From an uncultured bacterium (GTDB lineage: Bacteria > Patescibacteriota > Gracilibacteria > Absconditabacterales > Absconditicoccaceae), in contig CAJBLF010000020.1 of the NCBI GenBank assembly GCA_903953935.1, positions 1 to 62,813 on the forward strand: 62,813 nt of DNA, written 5' to 3'. Positions 41,216 to 53,711 of this stretch are shown in pieces (positions within the stretch are counted from its first letter, which is position 1; each line of letters starts with the position of its first letter). The notes under the pieces are model-generated. The model did no database searches. It was not told where the DNA came from and saw only the letters and a program-made list of their open reading frames with translations. The position numbers were made by a program, and so were the translations under genes.

Positions 41216-41773
41216 TTAGATATTGAATTGCTTTAATTTTTCTTCTATCTGGGTGTTGAGTTCTTCAATCGTTCAATTATTGATGAATAGATAATCAGCG
41301 AGCTGCATACATTTAGCGATATTCTGCTTGCTTGGATCAGTATTATTCATTTCCCTTTCTTCATTATTGATGAATTCATCGTAACTCACCTTGTCTGTTT
41401 CACTTCATCTCAATACTGCTCTTTCGTATCTTATCTTGGGGTCTGCATCGATAGCAAAGAGATGAAAATTTTCTTTCCCCTTCAATGCTTCCACCTCACC
41501 GAGTGCTCTAATACTTTCGATAATAGTATTCTTTTGACTTATTTTAGCTTGTTCATACAACTGTTCAACAATATGTGATGATCCATATTTTGAGCGTAAA
41601 TCATTGGCGACGATAACCATACTATCTCTATTGACTGGCATTCCTCTTTTTTCTATCTCCTGAATCAAAAAAGCTCTCACAGAAAAATGTTGAAATCATT
41701 TTTTCTGTACCAGATAGTCGACGATAGTACCCTTCCCTGCCCCGAGAGTTCAGGTGATTCATACAATGATCAT
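41216..41773 (-). CDS. P-loop kinase of the dephospho-CoA kinase/adenylate kinase type (185 aa)
   Basis: N-terminal 'MIIVGITGTLGAGKGTIVDY' is the P-loop (two UGA glycines), followed by 'FSVRAFLIQEIEKRG' and 'LFAIDADPKIRYERAVLRG' in the position of the lid Arg/Asp residues. The layout resembles archaeal or bacterial CoaE-like and nucleoside-monophosphate kinases, but the exact substrate cannot be set by eye. It stands on the minus strand after pduL with a gap of 77 bases, so a link to CoA metabolism is possible. Confidence 0.6.
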
Positions 41774-41970
41774 GATTTTGAAATAAGAATAAAGGGATGC
41801 GGTGTAAGGACCCAGAAACAATTTTTTATGTATTCCTCTCTAGTATAGTAATTTACCGAATGGAGTAAACAATATTTTTAGGTTTGAAAAACGCTCTCCA
41901 GTTGTATATACATAGAAACAACGAACCTTATCATGTATCTCTTGTTCCTTTTACCTTCTTCCTCATTTCC

Positions 41971-42867
41971 ATGCGAGAACAATTACAAACATATTATGCT
42001 GACAAAAAAATCTTCCGAAGAATTGTCATCGTCATCATCGTGATTCTCATCATCACTTTTCTCCTCAACGGAGAGAAAATATGAACGAATATACCGCAAA
42101 CCCATACACTTACTTTTGCTGGTGAGGTCATGCCAACGGAAGGCAAGTATGCATTAAATATTGAAAGATTTGATAGAGAGGTTGCTTTGCTTGAAGTGAA
42201 TCCTGCACAATTCATTATCATCTATAAAAGATGGAATCTGATCATGCCAACGATTGAAAAAGACCTTAAAAAGGCAGGTCTCCCTGATGACTTTAAGTAT
42301 ATCGCAATCATCGAAAGTGCATTAAGGGATAATGTTGTCAGCTCAGCTGGTGCAGCAGGATTATGGCAATTGATGTCCGGTACAGCGCAGAGATATGGAT
42401 TGATCGTAAATGAATTTGTAGATGAGAGATATGATGTTGCTAAGTCTTCGGCGGCGGCTATCAGCCATCTCAAAGGACTAAGTACGATGTTTGATAAGCC
42501 GACCCTGGTTGCCGCCGCCTACAATAGGGGCGCAAATGGTCTACAGAAAAGTATAGACAGCCAATATACCAATAACTTCTATGATCTTCGATTGAATACC
42601 GAGACTTCTAGATATGTCTTTAGATTATTGGCAATGAAATATGTACGAGAACATAAATATGACTTCTTTGATAAGAATACCTTGGGTGATATGTATCGCC
42701 CCCTCGTTACTAAAGATTTGAGCGTAAAAAATATTCCTGATATTGCAGACCGAGCAAGAAAAAATGGTTTTGGATATTATGAGATCAAGAAATTAAATCC
42801 ACGAATCAAAGGCAATACCTTGCCTGAAGGAAAATGGAATATTGAAGTAATAAAGACAGAGAAATAA
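41971..42867 (+). CDS. Membrane-bound lytic murein transglycosylase, SLT domain (298 aa)
   Basis: Cuts peptidoglycan strands between MurNAc and GlcNAc, forming 1,6-anhydro ends. A basic start and one hydrophobic segment (about residues 15-32) anchor it. The SLT domain shows 'FKYIAIIESALRDNVVSSAG', with the catalytic Glu in IIES, then 'AAGLWQLMSGTAQRYGL' and 'VAAAYNRGANGL'. A C-terminal segment may bind glycan. Only the membrane-proximal part contains UGA (one). Confidence 0.92.
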
Positions 42868-42880
42868 ACTTCATTAAAAA

Positions 42881-42927
42881 ATGGAAACATTGAAGGGTGG
42901 AGAGTTGAAAGTGGAGCATGGAGAATG
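42881..42927. repeat. Purine-rich degenerate repeat array
   Basis: GGAAACATTGAAGGGTGGAG and GTTGAAAGTGGAGCATGGAG units directly after the transglycosylase gene. Confidence 0.6.
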
Positions 42928-42993
42928 AATATAAAAAGATTCGGAGGTAAGTATACATATAAGAATCAGAGTATATTTTTTATAAAGATAAAA

Positions 42994-43017
42994 AGAGCCG
43001 ATGATGGCTCTTTTTTT
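42994..43017 (+). terminator. Terminator after the transglycosylase gene
   Basis: AGAGCC/GGCTCT stem with a six-base loop and seven T's. Confidence 0.85.
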
Positions 43018-43060
43018 AGTATGGTATACGTATTTTTCAGCTTTGAACTTTTAGCTCAAT

Positions 43061-43612
43061 CTAATTTGTTTCTCCTGTGAGCGTATTTAATGTTACGATA
43101 TCACCTTCGTTCTTATGAAGTGGAATCATTATTTCCATACCTGTTTCGAGCGTTGCTGGTTTTTTTCCTGCTTGTGCTCTATCTCATTTAACACCTGGAA
43201 CAGTAGATATAATCTTGTAAGAAACCGTCGGTGGTAAGATAACGCTTATAACATTACCCTTGTAGACCATTACGAAACAATCCATATTTTCCTTGAGATA
43301 TCCTGTAATGTCGTCGACCATATCTTTATTGAGATCATGCATTTCACCCGTATCATTTTCCATAAAGGTGTATGTGTCTCCAGCTCTATAAAGGAACACA
43401 GCGTTTTTGGTAATCACATCACCCTTTTCAAGTACGCTTCCAGATTTATAGGTAAATGTTTGCACACCACCTGTGATAAGGTTTTTCATTTTATAACTAT
43501 AACTTCCTTGTCTTTGTTGCATCTGCATAAATGCAAAATCAACTACTTTATATAACTGACCATCGATCTCGACAATCGTATTCTTTTTGATTTCTGATAC
43601 ATCTAACTTCAT
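43061..43612 (-). CDS. efp: Elongation factor P with an unusual tip loop (183 aa)
   Basis: EF-P rescues ribosomes stalled on poly-Pro. Domain order is normal: 'VSEIKKNTIVEIDGQLYKVV' (KOW-like), 'YKMKNLITGGVQTFTYKSG', and the OB domain ending 'STVPGVKGDRAQAGKKPATL'. In most EF-Ps a Lys or Arg at the loop tip is modified; here the loop reads 'FAFMQMQQRQGSYSYK', with no KPGK and apparently one residue fewer. The single Arg (QRQ) could be the modified residue. One UGA encodes the Gly of VPGVKG. Confidence 0.95.
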
Positions 43613-43713
43613 TACCCTATGATTAAAATATTAAAATATATAAAAGATTAAAAGATTTTATTTATTATTTAATTGGTCGACAAATCTTTTAATCTTAATA
43701 GTTTTGTAATGTT

Positions 43714-46700
43714 TTAATTTAGTTCAAATACCATCAACTGACTTCCTCCTCCTAAGCTTTGGCTGAGGATGTTGTTTACAAATTCCTGATATTGAGGATT
43801 TTTTGCTTTGAGTAAGTTTACAATTCCTATGTATTGTAACATAATCAAACGTTCATCCTGTGATAATGTTTCTACACTTTTCTTCAATTCATCAGGAGCT
43901 GATCACTGTTGTGCAATTAACGCTACTGCTGTAGTGAATACTTTTTGTTCATCAACAGTCTTACCAAATACATCAGCCATATCACCGATAACTTTACCAT
44001 TACCTATTCTGCTTGCGAATACTTCTCCTATAAAATTAAGTAATTCTTGTGCTTCTGCTTGAAAGAATCTCGCAATGGCAAGTTTTGATCTCAATAATAA
44101 GAGTTCATCCGCAGACATTGGTCAGAATTTTGCTATAAGATCTGCATCATCAAGTGTGAAGGCATATTTAGCTCCTAAGTTATTTGTTGAGAAAAGATTA
44201 ATATATCCTGCTTGCTGAAGTCTTACTAGGCTACTAATTGCTCCATCTTCTTGTATGGTTCCCTTTACCGGATCCAATTTAGCAAAGAATCTGTTGAAGA
44301 GTGATTCATTTCCTTCACCCATAACAACGGTTCAGATATTTGGATCTATAACGAGATATTTCAATTTGCTATTTTGAAGTCTCTGATATGATTTACAGAG
44401 ATTACCGTCACTATTTTGTTCTCGGAATCGATTGAGCATTCCATCTCACTTGATATTGTATTGATTATCTAAGAAATATTGAAGATAGGTTCCTGCAATC
44501 AATACTCCATCTTTATCTTTTCTATTTTTTACATAGTCGATGAATTTATTGTAATGAGGGAACTGAAGATCAAAGACATCTTTCTGACCATATCCCGCGT
44601 TGACAACTTCCTTTTGTTGAAGCGACGTATCGATATCCAAAAGTTTTCCATTATTCATTTTGTATCGAAGGAAAGGACCTCCTCCTCCTTGTGAAGATAT
44701 TCTTATAAAATTACATCCAAATTGAACTATTGCCCAGATAACAAACAAAAAGAGTATGATATACATCATGGTCTTCTCTTCTTCTTTCTTTGAGTGTTCA
44801 AACATATCTCTAATAATAAGTGCAACCGTTATTATAGTCCACACAATAAGTCCCATTCCATACCACAGGATACCTCATCCTATGATCCATCGAATTGCTC
44901 GTCCTACAAGTGTTATGCCTGCAAGTGAAACGAGATTCATATCTTCCTTATAACGTTTTGCGTTGGTTATTACATAAATAAATCCTAGTACCAAAAGCAT
45001 GAACACCATCAACCATACAAATCAAATGTCCGTATAATAACTACTAAGATTCTGTAAGGATCGATTGAATACAATATTAAATGGTACAACATATCTATAA
45101 GGAACATTTATTTTCCCTGGCTCTGTACTGATTGAATGTACCTGATAATAAGTTCTCAGCGCCATAATTTCATCTCTGAATTCGGCTGGATTTATCACTG
45201 ATCCACTACCCTTTATTTCATATGCAGCGAGTGCTCAACTTAAAAGATCATATGCCTTAGTCCCTGGCTTCATCTGAGTAAATAGCTTTTGAAGCGTCGG
45301 TACATTGAAATTTTCTATTGCCTGTGCATTGGTACATAATAATTTTGCTTGTTTATTTACTCCATAACAAATATTATCTTTTAGAGTGAATAACCTGAGT
45401 AAACCATACCCGATATTGAGACTACCCTCACTCTTGGTAACCTCCTTCCATCCATATCCCACATACCTTCACACATCTTCATTGGTTGCTATGGCTTTTC
45501 TTACATTAGCTGCTAATTCTTCTTTGGTGAATGGCGTCTGCTTACATTGTGCCAAAGAAAGTACGCTTTTGTTTATCACTGCTGTATCGATAGTGTTTTG
45601 TGCATCGATTCCTGTGGTGGTTGTTGCTGCTAAGAACACCTTTGGTTGAGTAGTATTCTTTATTAATAAGGTACTCCTAATAAATGTTCCTGGACTGAAT
45701 GTCCCTGCTTTGATTTGATTAATCAAGATATTTGGTCCCTTGAATACAAGAACGGTAGCTATCAATGTTGCTCCTCGAACAAGAATATAGGTAAACAATC
45801 TTTTCTTGTCTGATAAATTTCCTTGTGCTTTATCTTTATTTTTTAGCATCCTTGCTATTCCAACTACGACTACTACTAATCATATCAACACTATATATTT
45901 CCCTGCTGCAGGTGTCATCATATCTGGTGCGTTTGCAATTTTAAGAATACCAGTCATTCCTACCGTCATAATACCCAATCCTATAGCGATAATACTATCT
46001 ATCCAAAGTCCGACAAGTAATAATCCGAACAATGCTATATCAATAAATGCTGTCGGTTTTGACATTAGTGCCCACGCGAACATCACTCACGAAATGATGA
46101 TATATTTCAATGAATCCCAATGAAGTTTGAGACCCGTTTCACGATTATCTAAAATATGCTTGAGGAAAATAAATCCAGAAAGCATTGCTAAAATCGTTAA
46201 TGCCATAATTCCAAGATCTGTTTTGTTATCAACAAACACCAAGAAGGCACCCATTCAACTCGTAAGCCGAAATAACAACATCATCCATCATGTATACAAT
46301 CCGATAGTTGGCATAACATCATCCTCATGTTTTCTTGGAGCAAAATAATTGATTGCTTCTTTTATGAGTCCTGTTCCAAAAATCAGTACGAATATTCCAC
46401 TAAGGAAGTTCATCGCTACTGCTACTGTATCAGGTGCTATCCAAAATCGACTCTTGATAGGTTGAATTAATCCAAAAAAGAACGTTATGAAAATATGCCA
46501 AAGTCCTGGCGCCATATTTACTACTGATCATACATTTCCCCAGAGTACTCCATGATTTTCTGCAAGCACTTTAGGAACATACATATACTCATGATTAGCA
46601 TCCCAAGCAGTTGAATATGGGATATAAGACAATTGGAATCCATAGAGATAGTAAATGATAGAGATTGCTAACAACACAATACCTATCCATTTCCATCGAT

Positions 46701-47334
46701 TTTCCTTGAGCTTATTTCCTCTAAATTCATCAGCGATTTCCGTTATGATATGTTGGTAGGGAAGCAATGCATCTTTCATATATCGGACCATATATCCGAG
46801 TCACAAAAAGATAATCCATAATATTGCTCCTCGTAGTAAATGTACCATAGAAAACACATAAATGATGAGCAAAAATATTCCTAATCCCATTCAGAAATTA
46901 ATCAACATTTCTTGTCGTCTTGTCTCTTTGAATTTAATATATTTTTGAGATATTCGTGTTCCCAAAGCCGTCAATCCGAGTATGAAATACATCCCGAGAA
47001 AGTAAATGATTAATGTATTGATAATCAGAATAATCAATCCTGCAGATCATCCCATGATAGTGTCCTTGACCATAGTAGATGCAATGGTAAACAACAACAA
47101 TGCCACAGGCAAAACGTATACAAAAAATTTCTTGACTGAAAATACTTTGGATTTAATGATATATACCATAGGAATACAGACCGCAAGAATACTCCGAAGT
47201 ACTAACTGTCGGTTTATTCGACTTGCGAACATAGTTTGATAATACGTGTGATTTGCCATAAATTCATTGAATATTGATACTCAAAATACACTGAGCAATA
47301 CAATACCAATAGCTAAAAAGATTTTTTGTTTCAT
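43714..47334 (-). CDS. Large polytopic membrane protein (1206 aa)
   Basis: The first ~600 residues contain about fourteen hydrophobic helices; one extracytoplasmic loop ('TAWDANHEYMYVPKVLAE') carries acidic residues typical of GT-C glycosyltransferases. Two more helical stretches (about residues 780-920) and a soluble C-terminal region follow, with 'VLIAGTYLQYFL' and 'LKYLVIDPNIGTV'. No family is fixed by eye. UGA glycines are numerous. It directly follows secD on the minus strand (68 bases), which may mean one operon. The assignment as a glycosyltransferase is tentative. Confidence 0.7.
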
Positions 47335-47402
47335 TAATCCAAAGAGTAAAAGACTAAAAAAAGTAGTGATATATAAAGATTTGCGAAACTACACAATAGA
47401 GA

Positions 47403-49106
47403 TTATGCTTTTTTCTTAGGGTCGTAAAATGCGTGTAACAATAGTTTTGTCAATGGAACATTGAAGAACAAAGTAAGTAACACTGTTACCATCATCATAG
47501 ATCCGAATCCCTTGAATACATTGGTTCCCATAGAAAAGAGTACGAATGCTATCAAACCTGTACTTATCTGACCATCTCTAATTGCTGTTCGGCTTCTATC
47601 TTTCGCATGATCAATTGCTCAACCTATACTTTTACCCTCTTTCAACTCTTCACGAAGTCTTTCATACATCAAGATATTTGCATCTACTCACATTCCTATA
47701 GAGAGTATAATAACGGCTATACCACTTAGTGAAAGTGCATAATCAGTAAGCTTCATAAATGCAGCAAGTACCATCAAGAACGAAATCAATACTATACTCG
47801 TAAGTATTGTTTTTTTTACTCCATACATGAAATATAATAATACCATGATAGCTACGAAACCAATTAATCCTGCTCGTAATGCTCCTGTCAATGCATTATC
47901 TCCAAGTGATGGACTAATTTTTTCTTCTTGCATAAGAATTAATGGTGCAGGCAATGTTCCTTCATTCAAGGAATCAGCAAGTTGTTTTGCAGATTCTGTA
48001 GTGAATGATCAGTTGATCTCTGCTGTTCCTCCACAAATTTTACTTTGAATATTTGGTGCAGTAAGCAGATTACCTCCTACGAAGATAGCCATAGGCTTTC
48101 CTATATTTGCTGCAGTTATACTACAAAACACTTCCTTTCCTTTGTCATCTAGATTGATTACTACTACTGGCTCTCCCATCTGTGAAGCGCTAGCGTTAGC
48201 AAATTTGAAATATGCACCGTTGAGGATGTTTTGTCCATCGGTTGCTGCTACCCATGTTTCCCTATCTTGAATAAATATATCTTCAAACACATAGAGTTTT
48301 GCTGCATTTCCTGAACCATCTTTTCCCTGTTGTATAGCTGCTACACGAAACATGGTATATCCATTCAATGCTACTCCTGTGCCCTGAATAAGAGCATTTT
48401 CTCCTTGCTGATAAATAGTAGTATAATTACCTTCGATGAGTCCATAAATCTTTCCTGTCTGAGCCTCATCTAGGAGTTTTGGATTCTTTTTATAGATATC
48501 AGGCAACTGTTCTAATGTGTTTCCTGTATAGATAGTATGATAAATATTCTCTGACATTCTACCTTCAAGTAATTTCTGGATATTTGTTGAATCTTTTTTG
48601 ATTTCAGCTAGAACAGTATCTGCCAATGCTTTTCTCGTTGCTATAGTCTTTTTGGTTGGTTCTTCTGGATTCTGAAGTTTAAATTCAAGTTCAAGTGTTT
48701 TTCCAATCAATCCCTTTGCTTGCTCGAGATCTGCAATTCCTCCTATCTCTACGACAATATAATTTTGATTATCAAGTGTCTGGACGTATGCCTTATAATC
48801 GCTTACTCCAAGTTTGGAGATTCTATTATCTATGTTTTTCATAATAATCGTCTCAATAGTTTTTTTGACTGCAGCGAGTTCGATTGCGTTGGTGTATACC
48901 TTCTCATATTTGTCATATGAAATCTTATAGACAAGTTTCGTACCCCCTGAAACATCAAGTCCTTTCCTAAAATGAGTCAATCCGTTTGTTGTAAACATAA
49001 AACTCCTTGTTCCTGTCTGAGCATCAAAGTTTCTTCCCACGAAAAAAACGAATACCACCGATACAATGAACAATACGGTAAAAATCATTGATTTACTAAT
49101 TTTCAT
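47403..49106 (-). CDS. secD: Protein translocase subunit SecD (567 aa)
   Basis: SecD with SecF uses the proton gradient to help proteins emerge on the outside. It shows an N-terminal membrane helix, 'FRKGLDVSGGTKLVYKI' (periplasmic P1 start), the base domain, 'ISPSLGDNALTGALRAGLIG', and the last helices with 'IGMGVDANILMYERLREEL' (the D-A-N-I-L motif of RND proteins). UGA encodes glycines including one after TAEIN and one in GMGVD. SecF is not fused and not in the window. Confidence 0.95.
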
Positions 49107-49300
49107 CTGCTACAATAAAGATAAATAAAATTAAATAACAAAAAATATTTGAACGCTATTTTTTAGCTTTTTAATGATATAATGCAAGAGAAAAAATACC
49201 TCAATTTTCCAATTAAGAACTGGACAAAACAAGTAGACAGCAATGGACAAATCGAAAATATATACCCAACAAATTGATATATAGATATATACCTATATCT

Positions 49301-50593
49301 CTAGGCCCCTACCACTCTAACTATCTTGTATTGCTTTTTTCCTTTTCTGAGTAATATCACACCATTTACTCCCATATCTTTGGTGATCATCATCTGGGGA
49401 TCTTCCACCTTCACTTCATTAATGAACAGCGACCCTGATTGCATCATTTTTTTCGCATCTCCATTGGAGCTCGTCAATCCCGACTGGGTAAAGATATCTA
49501 CCACCTTTTCTTCTGTAGCTGCCATCGAGATACTTCATGTCTCCTCTGCCAATGCATCCAAATCTCCTGTAGCAAATCAGGTTATGGTTTCCATAATATC
49601 CGCACCACCAAAAAGAATCTTTGATATTTTCTCTGCCTGCTGTACCGCTTCTTTTCCAAACAAGACCTCTACTACTCGACTTGCAAGTTCTTTCTGACCA
49701 TAACGAAGCTCTGGTTTTTCCATATGTTTTTTTACTATGGTATCGATTTGTTCCAATGATTTGAGCGAGAATACTTTAAGAAGTTTTTCTACCAAAACAT
49801 CTTCCACATTCATAAAAAATTGATAGACAAAATACGGACTATTTTTCTTTTTATCTACTCGTACAGCATTTCCCTCCGACTTTCCATACTTTGCTCACGA
49901 TGCATCAGTGACTAATGGAATAGTGAGACAAAACACCTCTTTATCTAATTTTTTTCTAATGATTTCCATCCCTGTGGTGACATTTCCTCGCTGATCAGAT
50001 CATCAAAGTTGGATATTCACTCCATGGTTTTCAAAGAGATGAAGAAAGTCATATCATTGGATTAGCATATAACTAAATTCTGCATACGTGATACTTTTTT
50101 CTGGATCTTCTATCCTTTTCTTCACTGACTCTTTTGCCATCATCGTATTTACCGTCATATATTTTCCTACTTCACGAAGAAATTTGAGATAGTTCATATC
50201 TTTATAAAAATCATAATTATCTACCATCTCGTACTCGAAATCTATATCGTAATTTTTTTTTACATTTTCCAAAAATGTCTTGAGTTGATTGTAAATAGCC
50301 TGTTCGTTGTGTCTAAGTTGTTGTTCAGAAAGAAAAGATCTCTCTGCATTTTTAAGACTCGGATCACCTATCATACCCGTTGCTCCGCCCACAAGAAAAT
50401 AGCATTTGTTTCCATATTTCATGAGATGGATAGCTGCCATGACGGAAAACATATTCCCAATCTGGAGAGAATCTGCCGAAGGATCAAATCAGATATAAAA
50501 TTTTTGTCCTCATTTTCCTAACAGATCAAATACCTTTTCATTTGAAAATTGATTGACTATACCACGTTGTTCTCGTTCTTGACGTAAATTCAT
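49301..50593 (-). CDS. tyrS: Tyrosyl-tRNA synthetase (430 aa)
   Basis: Class I enzyme charging tRNA-Tyr. 'FDPSADSLQIGNM' is the HIGH-type motif, 'LVGGATGMIGDPS' the conserved loop, 'YDFLHLFENHGVNIQLGGSD' the tyrosine/tRNA contact region, 'GKSEGNAV' the KMSKS-type motif, and the C-terminal S4 RNA-binding domain is 'LFINEVKVEDPQMMITKD'. Several UGA codons encode conserved glycines such as that of GKGG and of IQGYDF. Length and domains are normal. Confidence 0.96.
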
Positions 50594-50659
50594 ATGACTA
50601 TGATAACAATATAAAATAATTAATTTTGAATTTTAAATTTTGAATTTAAAAACATTAAT

Positions 50660-50668
50660 ATTATAGCA
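50660..50668 (-). promoter_or_regulatory. Extended -10 promoter of tyrS
   Basis: On the minus strand TGCTATAAT is an exact extended -10 (TGnTATAAT), 67 bases before the tyrS ATG. No clear -35 is seen, as is usual for this type. Confidence 0.5.
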
Positions 50669-50700
50669 GGGTTTAAAATTGTAAATTTTCATTCTGTAGT

Positions 50701-53679
50701 TTATTCAGTGGCTCTCATCAACATCAACATAACATAGCCCCTCAATTCCTTATTTCCTGGAGCATCTATATACTTCATAATCTCTGCATTTTGAAGTGCA
50801 TTGAGATGATTACTATAAAATGGTTCACCTCCGTTATATTGATTGCCTCGCAAAGTTCTAGAAAGAACAGTACCAAATTGTGCCCTTGTCACTTCCTCGT
50901 TTGGATTGAAGGTAGCTACCTGCAGACCATTAGCATTCAAGCCCATGAGCCCAAGCTGACATGCTAATTTACTATAAAACCTCATCTCTATAGATTCAGA
51001 ATCCATATCGGTGAAATCACATATCATTCACGTATTAGGAATTTTATTTAACTGTTTGATTGCCAGATTACTAATCATCTTGGCAAGATGTTTTCTGATG
51101 AGTGTCCCGGTAAGGTCAGCTTGCTGAATGGTGGGTATGGTTGTAATACCTATTTCGTATGCGTAATTGTAGGCCTGTACTAATTCAGCAGAGAATCATC
51201 AAGTACTCATACTACTCGTAAAAAACTTATACGTCTTATTTTCACCTGTAGATAATGTTCAAGAAGATATTCATCACGTAAGTACACATGACTTTCCTGC
51301 ATTTCCTCATTCACACGATACTCATGGTTTGATGCTATAGATTCATCCGGTACAGATAAGTTGTGATAATGTACACGTAGGAATTGTTGGTGCCGCTCAT
51401 CAGCCTCATCAACCTCATCATCAACCACCTCATCATGATGGAGCGGCTTTTGTTGTAATGCTAAATGTTCATGTCAGGCCTCAGATAGTCAAGATAGCTG
51501 TCGTTTGACTACTATATGATGCTGATGATGTGAGTTGTATTTTTATAGTGTCACCAGAAACTATTGTTCATGTAGCACCTGTAAATACCCCAGTATTTAT
51601 ACTATATGTCCCTCAGACTATACTCACTTGTGATCCTGTTATAAGTCCTGATATACCTACCACATCCGATTGATAACTTGTAGAAAGCTCTTTATTATTT
51701 TGTGATGAAAAACTAAATGCTTGAGGAATATTTACTATAAATGTACCAGAAATAGATGATTCGCTATTATATCACATGGTATCGATTGCTTGGGCTTGCC
51801 AAGTATAATATGCATTACCTGTACTTCGAAAAATATCTACTCACGTAAAACTCGTTGTTCCTGTAATCATCGGAGATACTCATCCGCTTATATATATAGT
51901 ATAGAGATAATGATCTATTCCTGCTCACATATCGCTCGCTACAGACCAAGAGAATCTCTTGGTTCCATAACCTATGATATTCATGTCTATAGGACCAATC
52001 AATGTAACATTACTAGGTGCTGTACTATCTTTTGAAAAAGCAAGTGAAAGCGTTGTTCCTGTAGCGTTAGTTGTAAATAACGGATACACTGAAAACACAT
52101 ACTGTCACTCCTGATCAAGTCAGGATAGAAGAATTCCTGTGGTAGTTACCCAACCCGTTGTGAGAGTAGCTCAAGATATCGATATCACATATCAGCTTAA
52201 ACTTCCTGTAAACTGAGGTGGCATTCGGGTAAAATATATTTGATTGCCAGACATATATCAACCGCTCTGTATTCCCTGGGTCTTGCCAGTATCTGTATAT
52301 GCCAGCAATTGAGAAATGTTTTCTATTGAAAGGTATTTGAGTGTTGTATAGGCGTTAAGTCTTTTGCTGCCTGCAACATATCCACTTAATGTACCTATAA
52401 CATCTGCTTGGTCGATAATTGCATTTTTAATATCTAAATAACTGAGATTGGGTCTCATACTTCGTGCGAGTGAAGCGACTGCAACAACGAATGGTGTAGC
52501 CATAGAAGTTCATGCATCATAAGCATATTCATATCAACCACCTGAATATGTACTTAGAATATATTCTCCAGGGGCAGCGATATTTATATTGGATCAATAA
52601 TCAGAAAAAGACGCCTTCGCATCAACATTATTACTTGCAGCTACTGTTATTATATTATCTAATCAACTCCAACAAGAAGTATTGGTATTATAATCTGCAG
52701 GCAATACATATCGATTATTGAGATGTTGTTTTCCATCGTTTCCTGCTGCTGCAACAAACAATCCGGAAAACGTTTTGATTGTATTATATAAAATAGAATC
52801 TAATGCATCTGCACATCCTGTTGCTCATCATCATCGACTCGCATTGATTATTTTTGCACCATTATATTTTGCAAAATTAATAGCTGCAACAATATCTGTA
52901 GTAGTTAATTCACCACCACTTCCTGCTCTGATAGCCATAATTTTTGCTCATGGATTGGTTCCCGCTACACCCACGCCATTATTTGTTCTCGCTCCAATGA
53001 TACCAGCAACATGCGTGCCATGAGAATCATCTCAATGAGATATTGGATCTTTGTCTATATCAAACGTATCAAACCCATACATGCAGCCTCCAGTAAAAAT
53101 ATTTTGATAATCATAACAGCTTGACCCATTCCATAACTGTCCACTAAACTCAGCATGTGTATATCGTAATCCATCATCGATAACAGCTACAAGTGTACCC
53201 GTGGTATTTTGATTGTTATCTCCTGACCAAACATCCATAGCCTCACTTCGTTGAATATCAACCCCACTGGTTCCTCAATCTTGACCTATATTTTTCAATC
53301 ATCGTTGATGGGAGAATCCTGGATCATTAGGATCTGTTGCTTGTAATGTATAGATAAAATTCGGCTGAATATATTCTACGCCAGAATTATTTTGAAGGTC
53401 TTGAATTACTGTCATAACATCTTGGCCGTTTTCTATTTTCATGACAGTAATGTTTTGTGCTGGTATGCTTTCTTGCGGGATAAGATTTTCACCGGATGCA
53501 AAAATACGCATAGATTTTATTCCACTACTTTTCTTGATATTTATTTCTGGTGTAAATTTTACGATTACTTCATCAGCGACATATCTTTGACCATCTACAG
53601 AAACATTTCCCTGAGCCAAAGCCTGTGCTGAGAAAAAAAACAGCGCCAGTATTATTGTTCCGTATATAAATTTTTTCAT
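50701..53679 (-). CDS. Exported subtilisin-like protease (S8) with poly-Gly linker and SLH-like tail (992 aa)
   Basis: A signal peptide (residues 1-22) is followed by an inhibitor-type propeptide ('RYVADEVIVKFTPE'), then the S8 domain with Asp168 in 'VAVIDDGLRYTHAEF', His220 in 'SHGTHVAG', Asn of 'AAAGNDG' and Ser392 in GTSMATP. Beta-sandwich repeats fill the middle. A 13-Gly tract (51397-51435; nine of 13 codons are UGA) leads to a second region and a C-terminal SLH-like segment ('FNPNEEVTRAQFGTVLSRT'). It probably acts at the surface as a secreted protease. UGA glycines also lie beside the His and in other motifs. Confidence 0.93.
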
Positions 53680-53711
53680 AGGATCGTATATATAGTATAT
53701 AAATTTATGTT

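Noticed and set aside
51207-51428. Apparent Glu/Asp/His-rich small protein in the subtilase
   Set aside because: It is the out-of-frame image of the poly-Gly tract and its neighbourhood; the protease frame is continuous from 53679 to 50701.
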